From: DATARH01 sp963734125
Lineage (GTDB): Bacteria > Pseudomonadota > Alphaproteobacteria > ATCC43930 > CGMCC-115725
Assembly: GCA_963734125.1 (NCBI GenBank)
Contig: CAVTGB010000037.1
Location: 1 to 47,278 of the forward strand
DNA length: 47,278 bases
Direction: 5' to 3'
The notes beneath the pieces are model-generated. The model had not been told where the DNA came from. It made no database searches and worked only from the letters and a program-made list of their open reading frames with translations. Shown here piece by piece: positions 1-9,296 of this stretch (the stretch's first letter is position 1; each line of letters starts with the position of its first letter). A program made the translations under genes and the position numbers.

Positions 1-3000
1 GGCGCTTCAGCCAGAAGCTCATGCGCTGCCTTGAGGCCGGGAAAAAGCCAGGTCTCCGCCCTATTGCGCAATCGCGTTGCCGACAGGCGCCTCTCAATGC
101 CGGTCAGCGTATCACGCCGTCTGGTGTGGGCTGCCTGAAGGGCTTTGGCTCTTTCCGCCACGGCGGCCAAGCAATCCCCGGCTGACGCCGGCGGGATCGG
201 AAGGGGGGCGATGAACTGCTTGTTGGCCTCGAAAAATCCTCCTGCCTTCACCTTGGCGATGCGTCGAAACACGAAATCGGCAACACGGGCGTTCAGTATT
301 CCCAATAAATACCAGGTATCTTCATCGGTCGAAGGAATTATGCCATTTACGCGCACATTATTCAGGTACATGGAGGCACTGTAATCAAGGCACACGCGCA
401 TTTCGGGAACGGTCTCAGCAACAATCAATTTTACGATTTCTTGCTTATCGAGATTCTGGTGCCGGCCAAACCGATACCAGCGCTCGTCATCGAACGGTGC
501 GATGAGGTGCCCGTCACGGTCCTTCTTCGACTCTCGCAGACGGAGGGGATCGCGATATGAATTCAGATATCGCCACGCCTTAGGGTATTTCCGCTCCATT
601 GTGCCAGCATCGATCAGCGTCGCGCCGTTTTTAGAAAGGCAATACGGAAACAGCAGGTACGTGTCGGTCACAGGCGTCACATATCGTTTTGCTTCCGCCC
701 CAGAGACGAGCGGCTTCATCAGCGCATCTTCGATCTCGACCTCGTAGGGCGGAGCGGCACGCTCTCCCCTCGGCGTGCAAAAATACCGGCCGGGTCCAAG
801 ACGCTTCAGGTGATAGATCGCGTCGGCGCTCGTGATAAGCCCCTGAAATATTTGTTTGGTGTGCTCGGGATCGTCGAGCCGCTTGCAGCGCTGGTAGAGC
901 CGGTCGATCAGCGACCGCTCTTCGCCGGCAAGCAACAGCCATCGGTCGCCGAATGCCTGCCGGCCGTAGGGAAGCGCCTGGCCCGGGTCGCTCCATGGTT
1001 CGTTAGGAATTTCCCCGGTCGGAGCGTCGGCAACCCAGATCACTTTGCTTGCTGCCTTCGTGAAGAATTGCAACGCCGTATAGTTCGTCACCTCCTCGAA
1101 GACCTGGTAGGACTTGAAGTCGATCCAGCGATCGAGGTTGCGCCCGGCGGCAACGACGCTGCGCAACCCTTCGCCGTACTCGTTGGTCGCCCACAGGCTG
1201 GGGGCGATGTAACCGAGCCGGCCATGATCGTTTAGCAGCGAAATGCCCTTCTCGATGAAGGGCAGATACAGATCGAAATTTCCGGTTCGCGTACTGATGT
1301 AGGGCCGGGGGACTGCCCCGGGTCGCCCCTCCCGCAGGAAATCGGCCATATCCTCATGTGCTGCACGGAAATTCTGCAGCTTGACGTAGGGCGGATTGCT
1401 GACGACCACATCAAAGCCACCACGTTTGAAAACTTCTGGAAAAGCTGCCTCCCAATCGAACGCATTCACGCGCTCTTTCTCAGCCTGATCGTAAAGAGCG
1501 AGATTTATTTGTCCCTTGAAGAACTCGGGTCCGATCAGGCTGTTGCCTTCCCGGATGTTCTCACCAAGCGAGGACAACGGTTTGTCGCCGCGCGCGGTAT
1601 GGAGCCACAAGGCAAGCTGGGCGATTTCGACGGAAGCGGAATTGATGTCTACCCCGTAGAGGTTCGCTTTAAGGATATCGGAAATCAGCTCCGCGTCATC
1701 CTCGTTTGCCGCAGGTCTCCTGGTGACCTGCCGGCGAATTGCCTGTATTTGATGCCATTCACCCAGCAAATAGCGCAGAGCGGTAATCAAAAAAGCTCCG
1801 GAACCGCAGGCCGGATCAAGGATCGTCAGCTCTTTCAGTCGAGCCGAATAGGCGTCGATCGCCGCGAGCGATGGGTCGCCGCTGACCGGCCAGCCGCAGT
1901 CGCGCTTGATTTCGGCGAGCCGCGGATCAAGCGTTTCATCGACGATCCGCTCGACGACCCATTCGGGTGTGTAGTAAACGCCATCCCGCTTGCGTTTGCT
2001 CAGCTTGTTGATCGACGGGCGACCGTCCGCCTCCGCTTCGAGAATTTCGAGTTCGGTAATCGACTGTTCGAATATGCGGCCAAGGGTGTAGAGACCAAGG
2101 CTTTTCGCCGGGTCACGATCGAAAGCGTCCGTGCGGTCGTTGCGCCCCAGATCGGATGCGTAATTGTAGGACGCACAAAGATAAAGTAGAGTTTCCTTAT
2201 GGCTATAAAGACTGGCTTCGTTGCTACCTTGCAGATGCTGACAGAAAATCGAGTTAGGGACTTGTAATTTTTCGAGGTCTTCGTCTATGTCAAACAGCCC
2301 ACCATTGAATTGGTTGATGGCCTTGCCGCCAAAGGCACGCCCCTCGTTCATCGCGGTAAAGAGCCGCCGCACGTCCTGCCAAATGGTCGTCGCATCGGGA
2401 TCGAAGTACGGGTCCTTACTTCGCTCCATCAGGAATTCCTGAAACAGCTTCGGCGGGAAAGCGAGCGTCTGGCCCATGTCCTCGCAGAAAAAAATGAATA
2501 TGCAGCGGTCGAGGATTTTCTGCGCGAGGCGCACCAGGCGCCCGTTAGTACCAGGGAATCTCTGGGTCAGCGGACCGTTTCGACGCAACAGCTCGCCATA
2601 CACCTTTTCCCGAAATTTCCGGTATTCGCCATAGAAGCTGTTCTCCAGTTGCCGGTCACTGAACCGCTGCCGGCCGATCAGCGCCAGCAACTCAGAGCGG
2701 CCCGCGACGGAAACCAGGGTGTCGCGGTGGAACACCTTGCGAAACAGAAAGCGCTCGAACCGCGCCGTTTCGCTATTCCCGATCAGGCCGACCCCTTGCA
2801 GCAAGTCGGTCGGGCGAATCGTAAAGCGGAGCGATTGGTGATGGCCCTTATCGAACCAATAGAGGCGAAACTCGTTCATGTCCGTTACGATCCCCCAGGT
2901 CGGCAGGATCGGATCGGAAGGAAACATGCCTCGGCGGGCGAAGCCCAAATAATCGAGGCACTGACGAAAGGGGGGTCGGTTGTTGCCCTTCCGCTTCTGC

Positions 3001-3395
3001 GGTGCGTCGAGATTGGAGCGGATGTCCTTGAACTCGCAAAGCACCTGCGGAATTGAGCTGCCGACGTCCTTGTGGAAGAAGCCGATCGCGAGGTCAGCCT
3101 CGCCGGTACCGTCCGTCGCGCCCGCACCGGGTATCGGAAATTTCGGCCAAAGGGTGAATCCCCCGCCCTCGGTGCCAGCTTGTCCGCTCTGCACGTAACC
3201 CCAGGTCTGGTGGAAGAATTCTTCTATGAAGGCGGCTTCCGCCGAGGTCTCCCGCAGGTCCCTGCGGTCGGACCAGAGGCGGACACGCTGATCGAGGGCC
3301 GCCTCCTCCGGTGACTCCTTGAACGCCTCGTATTCCAACTCCCACACCGAGCGCAAAAAAGTCTTCGATAGGAATGAGCTGAAGAGTTCGGTCAT
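1..3395 (-). CDS. Type IIG-like restriction endonuclease/adenine-specific DNA methylase, 3' end beyond window
   Basis: One uninterrupted minus-strand frame of about 1131 codons starts at ATG 3395 and runs off the left edge, so the C-terminus is missing. The N-terminal part carries a PD-(D/E)xK-like nuclease signature: GEADLAIG (D101) followed by E121-F-K123. The middle holds the N6-adenine methylase motifs DPACGSGAFL (motif I, near residue 527) and NPPYVK (motif IV, N667). The region after the methylase domain is long, as expected for an Eco57I/TaqI-like target-recognition module. Such fused proteins methylate an adenine in their target and cut at a distance on unmodified (phage or plasmid) DNA. 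BREX PglX-type methylases share the NPPY layout, but the N-terminal E-x-K signature favours a self-contained Type IIG enzyme. No other defence gene is visible because the contig ends here. Family call is confident; specificity cannot be read. Confidence 0.88.
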   Translation of the reverse strand, partial: MTELFSSFLSKTFLRSVWELEYEAFKESPEEAALDQRVRLWSDRRDLRETSAEAAFIEEFFHQTWGYVQSGQAGTEGGGFTLWPKFPIPGAGATDGTGEADLAIGFFHKDVGSSIPQVLCEFKDIRSNLDAPQKRKGNNRPPFRQCLDYLGFARRGMFPSDPILPTWGIVTDMNEFRLYWFDKGHHQSLRFTIRPTDLLQGVGLIGNSETARFERFLFRKVFHRDTLVSVAGRSELLALIGRQRFSDRQLENSFYGEYRKFREKVYGELLRRNGPLTQRFPGTNGRLVRLAQKILDRCIFIFFCEDMGQTLAFPPKLFQEFLMERSKDPYFDPDATTIWQDVRRLFTAMNEGRAFGGKAINQFNGGLFDIDEDLEKLQVPNSIFCQHLQGSNEASLYSHKETLLYLCASYNYASDLGRNDRTDAFDRDPAKSLGLYTLGRIFEQSITELEILEAEADGRPSINKLSKRKRDGVYYTPEWVVERIVDETLDPRLAEIKRDCGWPVSGDPSLAAIDAYSARLKELTILDPACGSGAFLITALRYLLGEWHQIQAIRRQVTRRPAANEDDAELISDILKANLYGVDINSASVEIAQLALWLHTARGDKPLSSLGENIREGNSLIGPEFFKGQINLALYDQAEKERVNAFDWEAAFPEVFKRGGFDVVVSNPPYVKLQNFRAAHEDMADFLREGRPGAVPRPYISTRTGNFDLYLPFIEKGISLLNDHGRLGYIAPSLWATNEYGEGLRSVVAAGRNLDRWIDFKSYQVFEEVTNYTALQFFTKAASKVIWVADAPTGEIPNEPWSDPGQALPYGRQAFGDRWLLLAGEERSLIDRLYQRCKRLDDPEHTKQIFQGLITSADAIYHLKRLGPGRYFCTPRGERAAPPYEVEIEDALMKPLVSGAEAKRYVTPVTDTYLLFPYCLSKNGATLIDAGTMERKYPKAWRYLNSYRDPLRLRESKKDRDGHLIAPFDDERWYRFGRHQNLDKQEIVKLIVAETVPEMRVCLDYSASMYLNNVRVNGIIPSTDEDTWYLLGILNARVADFVFRRIAKVKAGGFFEANKQFIAPLPIPPASAGDCLAAVAERAKALQAAHTRRRDTLTGIERRLSATRLRNRAETWLFPGLKAAHELLAEA

Positions 3396-3531
3396 GTGGC
3401 CTCGGGCAGGGCCGTGACACGGTGCGGAAAGAGAATTCTATCAGGTCTCGGCAAAGTCAGTCCCCATTTCCGCGCTGCTTCACGCCGTGTGTGCTATCGC
3501 AATGGCGCCGGCGCTCCTACACTGCGATCTG

Positions 3532-4482
3532 ATGACGACACGCCGCGATCTGTTCCCGCCGATCGAACCCTACCGCACCGGGCGCCTGCGGCTCGACCGG
3601 CGCCATGTAATGTATTGGGAGGAGTCCGGCAACCCCGAGGGGCCGCCGGCGCTGTTCGTCCATGGCGGGCCGGGCGCCGGGGCGACGCCGGTGCACCGGC
3701 GGTTTTTCGATCCCAGCTATTGGCGCATTGTCATTTCCGATCAGCGCGGCGCCGGCCGCTCGACCCCGCTCGCCGAGACCCGGGACAATTCCCCCGACCA
3801 CCTCGTCGCCGACATCGAGCGGCTGCGCCACGAGCTCGGCATCACCCAATGGCTGGTCTTCGGCGGTTCGTGGGGCTCGACGCTGGCGCTCTATTATGCG
3901 CAGACCCATCCCCAAAGCGTGCGCGGCCTCATTCTGCGCGGCATCTTTCTGTGCCGGCAATCCGAGATCGAGTGGTTCCTCTACGGCATGCAACGGGTCT
4001 TTCCGGAAGCCTGGCGCGCCTTTGCCGGGTTTCTGCCGGAGGCTGAGCGGAAGGATCTGCTCGCCGGTTATCATCGCCGTCTCGTCGACCCGGACCCCAG
4101 CATTCATTTGCCGGCGGCGCGGGCGTGGAGCGTCTACGAGGGCGCCTGCTCAACCCTCCTGCCCAGTCCGGAAACGATCGCCGCCTTTGGCGAAGAGCAC
4201 CTTGCCCTCGGCCTGGCGCGGATCGAGGCGCATTACTTCACCTCGCATCTGTTTCCGCCCGAGCGCGATCTGGTGGCGCATATCGGCCGGGTCCGCCATC
4301 TGCCGGCGGTGATCGTCCAGGGGCGCTATGACATGATCTGCCCGATTCGCGGTGCCGATGAATTGGCGCGCGCCTGGCCCGAGGCGCAATACATCATCGT
4401 GCGCGACGCCGGCCATTCGGCGATGGAGCCGGGGATCCGCGAGCAGCTCGTCCTCGCCGGCGAGCGCGCCAAGGGGTGGTGA
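3532..4482 (+). CDS. pip: Prolyl aminopeptidase (proline iminopeptidase)
   Basis: An alpha/beta-hydrolase of 316 residues that removes N-terminal proline from peptides in the cytoplasm (peptidase family S33). Visible signatures are the oxyanion-loop motif HGGPGAG (44-50), the DQRGAGRS segment after it, the nucleophile elbow GGSWGS with Ser113, and the acid and base residues Asp267 (GRYDMICP) and His295 (AGHSAMEP). The start is placed at ATG 3532 because MTTRRDLFPPIEPY matches the usual N-terminus of the family; an ATG at 3487 would add 15 unconserved residues. It is divergent from the restriction-methylase gene, and the 136 bp between them must hold both promoters. Length and motifs are normal and the gene appears intact. 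Confidence 0.93.
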   Translation: MTTRRDLFPPIEPYRTGRLRLDRRHVMYWEESGNPEGPPALFVHGGPGAGATPVHRRFFDPSYWRIVISDQRGAGRSTPLAETRDNSPDHLVADIERLRHELGITQWLVFGGSWGSTLALYYAQTHPQSVRGLILRGIFLCRQSEIEWFLYGMQRVFPEAWRAFAGFLPEAERKDLLAGYHRRLVDPDPSIHLPAARAWSVYEGACSTLLPSPETIAAFGEEHLALGLARIEAHYFTSHLFPPERDLVAHIGRVRHLPAVIVQGRYDMICPIRGADELARAWPEAQYIIVRDAGHSAMEPGIREQLVLAGERAKGW

Positions 4483-4572
4483 CCCCCGGCCGCAGGGGGT
4501 GCGCTTCGGTTTCGCTTGCCGGTCTGATGATCGACCTCTAATATGCCCAACTGAAGGCGAAGGGGGGATCGG

Positions 4573-5115
4573 GTGAGGCTTTCGACATTCGGAATGCGAG
4601 CGGCGTTTGCGGCGGCGGTCATTACCCTGATCTCCGCGCTCGCGCCGCCGGCCGCGGCGCAGCTGACCTTGGGCTCGCCCAGCGACCCGCCCTATCTCGC
4701 CCTCGGCGCCGGCGTCTTCGACATCACGCCGAGCGCGCATAAGAACGCCGGCAGCGCGGGCGAATTTCGCGGCGAATACCGGTTCGGCGACACGGTCTGG
4801 ATCCTGGCGCCGTTTATCGGCGCGTCGGGCACCACCGATGGCGCCGCCTACGGTTATGTCGGTTTCGGGTTCGACGTGAATTTCGGCCCCAGCTGGGTGC
4901 TGACCCCGAATGCCGCGGCCGGCATTTTCGAGCCCGGCTCCGGCACCAGGCTGGGGTCGTGGTGGGAATTCCGCACCGGCGCCGAGTTCGCCTACCGGCT
5001 AGCCGACCAGAGCCGGCTCGGGCTCGAGGTTACCCATACCTCGAACGCGGGGCTGACCAAGCTCAACCCGGGCGAGCAATCGATCCTCGTCATGTACAGC
5101 ATCCCGATGCGCTGA
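4573..5115 (+). CDS. pagL: Lipid A 3-O-deacylase (PagL-type acyloxyacyl hydrolase)
   Basis: A 180-residue outer-membrane beta-barrel enzyme starting at GTG 4573. The first 30 residues form a signal peptide ending in PPAAA-Q. The rest has the alternating hydrophobic pattern of transmembrane strands and ends in an aromatic-containing strand (LVMYSIPMR). PagL enzymes remove the 3-O-linked acyl chain of lipid A using a His-x-Ser pair and a Glu 12 residues later (His126, Ser128 and Glu140 in the Pseudomonas protein). Here His155, Ser157 and Glu169 reproduce that spacing exactly in the conserved C-terminal segment with HTSNAGL and NPGEQS. This makes an active LPS-remodelling enzyme likely. It stands alone between a peptidase and a pterin dehydratase relic. 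Confidence 0.85.
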   Translation: MRLSTFGMRAAFAAAVITLISALAPPAAAQLTLGSPSDPPYLALGAGVFDITPSAHKNAGSAGEFRGEYRFGDTVWILAPFIGASGTTDGAAYGYVGFGFDVNFGPSWVLTPNAAAGIFEPGSGTRLGSWWEFRTGAEFAYRLADQSRLGLEVTHTSNAGLTKLNPGEQSILVMYSIPMR

Positions 5116-5146
5116 GGCCGCCGGCGCGCCGGGTCAGCAGGCGCGG

Positions 5147-5465
5147 TTACGGTGTCGGCGGGCGGCGGTCGCGTTCGGGCGCCAATTCGTCGATCGCTTG
5201 CGCGAGATGGATGTCCTTCTCGCTCAGCCCATCGACATCGTGCGTCGACGAGGATGATCTCGACCCGGTTGTAGACGTTGAAGATCTCGGGGTGGTGATC
5301 CATCTTTTCGGCGGCGAGCGCGATGCGCGACAGGAACCCCCAGGCTTCGGAGAAATTGCTGAAGTGAAAGCTCTTGCGGATCGCGTCGCGGTCCTCGACT
5401 TCGCTCCAGCCATGCAATCGGTGCAGCGCCGTGTGGCGCGCCGCGCCGGTGAGCTTCTCGACCAT
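5147..5465 (-). pseudogene. phhB: 4a-hydroxytetrahydrobiopterin dehydratase, frameshifted
   Basis: Pterin-4a-carbinolamine dehydratase recycles the pterin cofactor of aromatic amino acid hydroxylases and is normally about 100 residues. The first frame, from ATG 5465, gives a typical N-terminal two-thirds with AEKMDHHPEIFNVYNRVEI. The usual C-terminus (STHDVDGLSEKDIHLAQAID) is present, but in the next frame, ending at 5147. One extra base within about 5241-5252 accounts for the break; removing it would restore an ordinary full-length protein. No aromatic hydroxylase (phhA) is visible nearby. The break may be a sequencing error or a recent loss. Confidence 0.82.
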
Positions 5466-5551
5466 AGCCCCCTCCCTTGTTGGACCCGCCCCCTAGCAAG
5501 TGAACCGCCGCGCGCGGTTGGTCAAGACCGGCGTTACGCCGGGCGCGCGCG

Positions 5552-5944
5552 GTGACGGCCCAGCATCCGCCCACGCTCGCCGAGATCGAGGCGCTTGCCA
5601 CCCGCGCCCTCGGCGTCATCCCGCGCCGGTTGAAGCGGCATTTGGGGCCGGTCGTGATCCGGGTCGAGGAGTTCCCCGATGCCGAGACCGAGGCGGAGAT
5701 GGAGCTGGAGAGCCCCTTCGACCTCTTGGGGCTCTACCGCGGCACGGCGCTGCCGTGGAAGAGCGTCAGCGATCCGCGGCCCCAGCTCGACATGATCTTC
5801 CTCTACCGCCGGCCGATCCTCGACTATTGGTGCGAGACGGGCGACGACCTGTTTGCCGTGGTCCGCCATGTCCTGATCCACGAGATCGGCCATCATTTCG
5901 GGTTCAGCGACGCCGATATGGAGCGGATCGAGAATTCGCCCTGA
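5552..5944 (+). CDS. Zincin-like metallopeptidase family protein (DUF1025-type)
   Basis: A 130-residue cytoplasmic protein from GTG 5552, which directly follows an upstream frame without room for a longer conserved N-terminus. The zinc-binding motif HEIGHHFGFSD at residues 110-120 (His110, Glu111, His114, with Asp120 as probable third ligand) is the diagnostic feature of the small minimal-gluzincin-like family widespread in proteobacteria. Substrate is unknown for the family. The gene is intact and divergent from the pterin dehydratase relic. Confidence 0.82.
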   Translation: MTAQHPPTLAEIEALATRALGVIPRRLKRHLGPVVIRVEEFPDAETEAEMELESPFDLLGLYRGTALPWKSVSDPRPQLDMIFLYRRPILDYWCETGDDLFAVVRHVLIHEIGHHFGFSDADMERIENSP

Positions 5945-5966
5945 GGGCGTCGCCCGACCGCGGGCG

Positions 5967-6012
5967 CGAATTGACTCGGGCTCGAATTGACTCGGGCCGA
6001 ATTGACTCGGGC
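5967..6012. repeat. Three direct copies of CGAATTGACTCGGGC
   Basis: Copies occupy 5967-5981, 5983-5997 and 5998-6012, so the period is 16 and then 15 bp. They sit 23 bp after the metallopeptidase stop. The rest of 5945-6434 shows no gene apart from one small uncertain frame (6214-6342). Function unknown; a replication-slippage minisatellite is the simplest reading. Confidence 0.8.
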
Positions 6013-6213
6013 TCCCCTGCCGTAGCGCCCCATATCGTCCCCGGCCACTCGCGGGCGGCCATGGTCCCGCCGCTCGTCTAAGAGCTGCGGCAATCGCGCC
6101 GAGCCCGATATCGCTGACCAGGACCGGCTTGGTGGCCACCCTTCGACGATCGCGCGATCATAGCCCAGGGGCGGCGCGAGCGCTCATCCGAAGGTGAAAC
6201 GAAAGGGCAAGCA

Positions 6214-6342
6214 TCAGCTCAACCAGTAGCGCATCTCGTAACCTTGGCACGCAAGGACAGCATAAATGTTTCGCAGCATCGCTGGCGCCCTATTCATCAT
6301 CGGCATCGATACTTCTTGATCGGGATCGATACCTCTTGGCAT
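6214..6342 (-). CDS. Possible 42-residue small protein
   Basis: A short minus-strand frame starts at ATG 6342 with GGGAGA about 9 bases upstream and stops at 6214. The peptide begins MPRGIDPDQEVSMPMM and ends EMRYWLS. I do not recognise it, and there is no membrane segment or motif. It is listed because it has a plausible ribosome-binding site and lies in an otherwise empty 490-bp stretch before the tRNA. Chance is a serious alternative. Confidence 0.22.
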   Translation of the reverse strand: MPRGIDPDQEVSMPMMNRAPAMLRNIYAVLACQGYEMRYWLS

Positions 6343-6434
6343 GGCTGTGTCTCCCTCGCCCGAGCGTCGAATTGAACTCGTCGGCGACCGAACATTAGAA
6401 CTGGCTCGGCATACGCCGTGACCCGCTCATCGGT

Positions 6435-6526
6435 GGAGGGGTGGCCGAGTGGCTGAAGGCGGCGGTTTGCTAAACCGTTATACGGTTAACACTGTATCGT
6501 GGGTTCGAATCCCATCCCCTCCGCCA
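6435..6526 (+). tRNA. tRNA-Ser (anticodon GCU)
   Basis: The 5' acceptor strand GGAGGGG (6435-6441) pairs perfectly with CCCCTCC (6516-6522). The discriminator G is 6523 and CCA is encoded at 6524-6526. The anticodon loop TTGCTAA carries GCT, which reads AGC/AGU serine codons. A long variable arm around ATACGGTTAACACTGTAT and the T-loop GGGTTCGAATCCC are typical of class II tRNA-Ser. A degraded integrase lies just downstream, which marks this tRNA as a likely integration site. Confidence 0.96.
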
Positions 6527-6723
6527 CCCCTTATCCAGGGCAGCCCACAGGTCTCCAAAAACTCGTAAAAATCCTTGAGATGTGCGAAACGGGGCTCCAC
6601 GTCCTCCACGCTTGACCGCCCCAATACGCTGCACGATGGGCGAGATGTTGGGATGATGGGCGAGCCACCCGGCGATGGCGTCCCAATCTTCCCCTTGCCC
6701 ATCATCCAGGCCATCATCCCAAG

Positions 6724-7536
6724 GTGGAGTGTGAGATGCCATCTGAGAGTCGCCCCGACCGGCCCGAAGATGTGGATCTACAGGTATCAGATATCCTGCC
6801 GGCCAAGGCTGCGGTGGCGAAAGTGCAGCACCATACCAGCATGCCCCATGGTGAGCTGCCGAGCTTCTGGCCCCGGTTGCAGGTGCAGGGCGGGCTCGGC
6901 ACCCGGGCGTTGGAATTGTGCATCCTGACGACGACACGCACCGGCGAGCTGCCAGCCGCGCGCCGGGACGAGATCGACATCGGGACGCGGACCTGGGTCG
7001 TCCCGGCCGGGCGCATGAAAGCCGGCGTCGAGCACCGCATCCCGTTGTCCGATCCGGCGATCGAGCTGCTGCGCAAGCTATCGGCGATCCGCGTGGGGGA
7101 GCTTGTCTTTCCAGGTCAATCCACGGGCTGGTCGCTATCCGCTATGACGATGATCACCTTGCGCCGCACGAAAGTCCCGGTCACACCGCACGGCTTCCGC
7201 GTGACCTTAGGACGTAGGTGGCCGAGCAGACCCGCATTCCCGCACGAGGTCGCCGAGGCGGCGCTCGCGCATACGGTCGGGGACAAAGTGGTGGCGGCCT
7301 ATCAGCGCGGCGCGGTCGAAAAAGCTAGGCGCAATCAGCCTCCACCTTGCCATCCCGCAGGTAGCCACACGGATCGCGGCAAATCCGCGATCGTGCTTCC
7401 TGTCAAATGCGCGAAAGCCATAACCGAGGCGGTGCGGCGCGTCACGCGGGACTGGTGCGAAGCGCGCAAAGCCGAAGAGCGAGATCGTCACCGCGCGTGG
7501 CGGGATCGCGAGAAAGCGGAGCGCGGCGACGCATAA
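6724..7536 (+). pseudogene. Degraded P4-type tyrosine recombinase (integrase), C-terminal part
   Basis: The frame encodes 270 residues resembling only the catalytic half of P4-like integrases (about 400 residues normally). Visible are a core-binding remnant (DILPAKAAVAKVQHH), the first catalytic Arg in LTTTRTGE, the HGFR box (His, Arg), LAHTVGDKV (second His) and AAYQRG with the Tyr nucleophile. The N-terminal DUF4102-like domain is gone. Between HGFR and the last box, one stretch (VAEQTRIP) is found only in another frame, so two compensating indels have scrambled about ten residues. The C-terminus continues into about 60 unrelated residues rich in Arg, Lys and Glu. The position 200 bp after tRNA-Ser fits a decayed genomic island whose integrase targeted the tRNA 3' end. 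Probably inactive. Confidence 0.72.
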
Positions 7537-7726
7537 GCCCACCGTGCGGCAACGGGCGCGGCACCGACTGCGGGAGCGGGATATAAGCAGTGGATTCGCG
7601 GCACCCTCAGCATATCTAACGGAGATGACGAAGACCGCCGCGGCCTGCGATGTGCTCATCCGCCGCGCCCGACAGAAGCTCGAAGAATGACCCGCCCGCA
7701 TTCTCACGCCGATGCCATGCCCAGGG

Positions 7727-9283
7727 TCAGGGACGGTCGAGAAAAAATGTCTCCATGCGACCCTTGCCCTTGATCTCTCGCACGCCGCACCGCTCGAAAC
7801 GGAACGCGTCGCCAAGGATCTGTTGGGTCGCAGCGGAGACGTGGATGCGGCCAGGCGTGCCATAAGTCTCCATTCGCTTTGCCGTATTCACGGTATCGCC
7901 CCAGACGTCATAGACGAATTTGTGCGTGCCGATAACGCCTGCAACGAGGGCGCCGGTGTGGATGCCGATGCGCAGCCGTATCGGCTCGTCGTACATGACC
8001 GCTGTCCCGCCGGCGGCGTCGTGCATTGCCAGTGCCATCTCTGCCACCGCCATCGCATGATCGGGCCGCGGGTGCGGCAGCCCACCCGCCACCATATAAC
8101 CATCACCGATGGTCTTGATCTTTTCGAGGCCGAGCTTCTCGGCGATCGCATCAAAGCGCGAAAACAGAGAGCCCAACAGCGCGACGATCTGCTCGGGTGC
8201 CAATTTGGCGGCCAGAGCAGTGAAATCGACAAGATCGGAAAACAGGATCGTCGCCTCAGCGATGCGGTCGGCAATGACGGTCTCCCCTGCCGCATGCGCT
8301 CGACAATCGAGCGCGGCAAAATGTTGAGGAGTAGCGCCTCCGAGCGTTCCTTCTCGGCACGCAGCTGTTCGACGGCGGCGCGCTCGCGGTCGCGCAGCAG
8401 CTTCTTTTCGAGAGAGGCGTTGATCCGGGCGCGAAGCAGGATCGGGTTGAACGGCTTTGGCAGGTAATCCTCGGCGCCGGCCTCAATGCAGCGCACGACA
8501 CTATCGAGCTCATCGAGTGCGGAAATCATTACCACCGGGATGTCGCGGGTGCGATCGTCCGATTTGAGGTGCGACAGCACTTCAAATCCGCTTCATCATC
8601 AGGTCGAGAACGACGAGATCGAAGCTCTCGCTTTCAGCCACGCTCAGCGCGATCATCCCGTTCTCGGCGGGGGTGACCAGATGGCCGTCGCGCGAGAGCC
8701 GACGCGATAGGAGTTCGCGATTGGCCGCATTGTCGTCGACGATAAGGATCCGACTCGGCACGGCGCGCGGCTGCGGCACCGCGGCACCGCCCAGCGGCGT
8801 AACCGTCCGCAGCACATCGCGAACGATGCGGGTCGACGGCGCAGCCTCACGAGTGTTTGTCTCCGCGCGAAAATCGGCGATCCGATCGATTTCGCCGAGC
8901 AGCCGATCGGCTAGATCGAGCACCTTGGCCAGATCAAGCAGAAGCGGTTCGCGCCCGTTCTCGCGCGCCTGCTCGACGAGCATTTCGCCATAGCCCTTGA
9001 TCGCACTCAATGGTGTGCGCAGCTCATGACGCAGATTGCTGCGATAGTTCTCGTCGCCGGCCCCATTGCCGCCAACGATCTCCACAATCAGCGCATTCAG
9101 CTGCACCGCCGACAGCCGCATTCGCCCAAGGTCGGCGGCCAGGTCGTCGAGGCCGTCGCGGTGCACGTCCTCGAGGAGAATGTCGATAAAGCCGATGATC
9201 CCGGCGACCGGGGCACCAAACTCCTGCCGGATGAACGCAGCGACCGCCTGATCGAGCCGTCCGGCCGGGTCGAGACCGCTCAC
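7727..9283 (-). pseudogene. HisKA-receiver-adenylate cyclase fusion, two frameshifts
   Basis: Read across three frames, this is a single roughly 515-residue signalling protein, probably from GTG 9283. Residues 81-105 hold a HisKA box (NLRHELRTPLSAIKGYGE, His86), but no HATPase domain follows. A receiver domain comes next (acidic pair Asp183-Asp184, phospho-Asp227 in VVLDLMM). A net one-base shift near 8587-8597 puts the rest of the receiver (MISALDE, LPKPFNP) in the next frame. A second shift, at a GGGG run near 8288, separates a linker (NILPRSIVERMRQG) from the class III cyclase domain. That domain has metal ligands in FSDLVDFT and IGDGYMV, the purine-specifying Lys in EKIKTIGDGY, Asp in YDVWGDTVN, and the NTAKRM Asn/Arg. 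The Lys-Asp pair predicts ATP, hence cAMP. Last gene of a three-gene signalling operon. Confidence 0.8.
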
Positions 9284-9296
9284 CTGCGCCCGCCCA

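Noticed and set aside
1..3395. BREX PglX methylase
   Set aside because: The methylase motifs fit, but the visible N-terminal D101...E121-x-K123 nuclease signature favours Type IIG. Left open because the neighbouring genes are outside the window.
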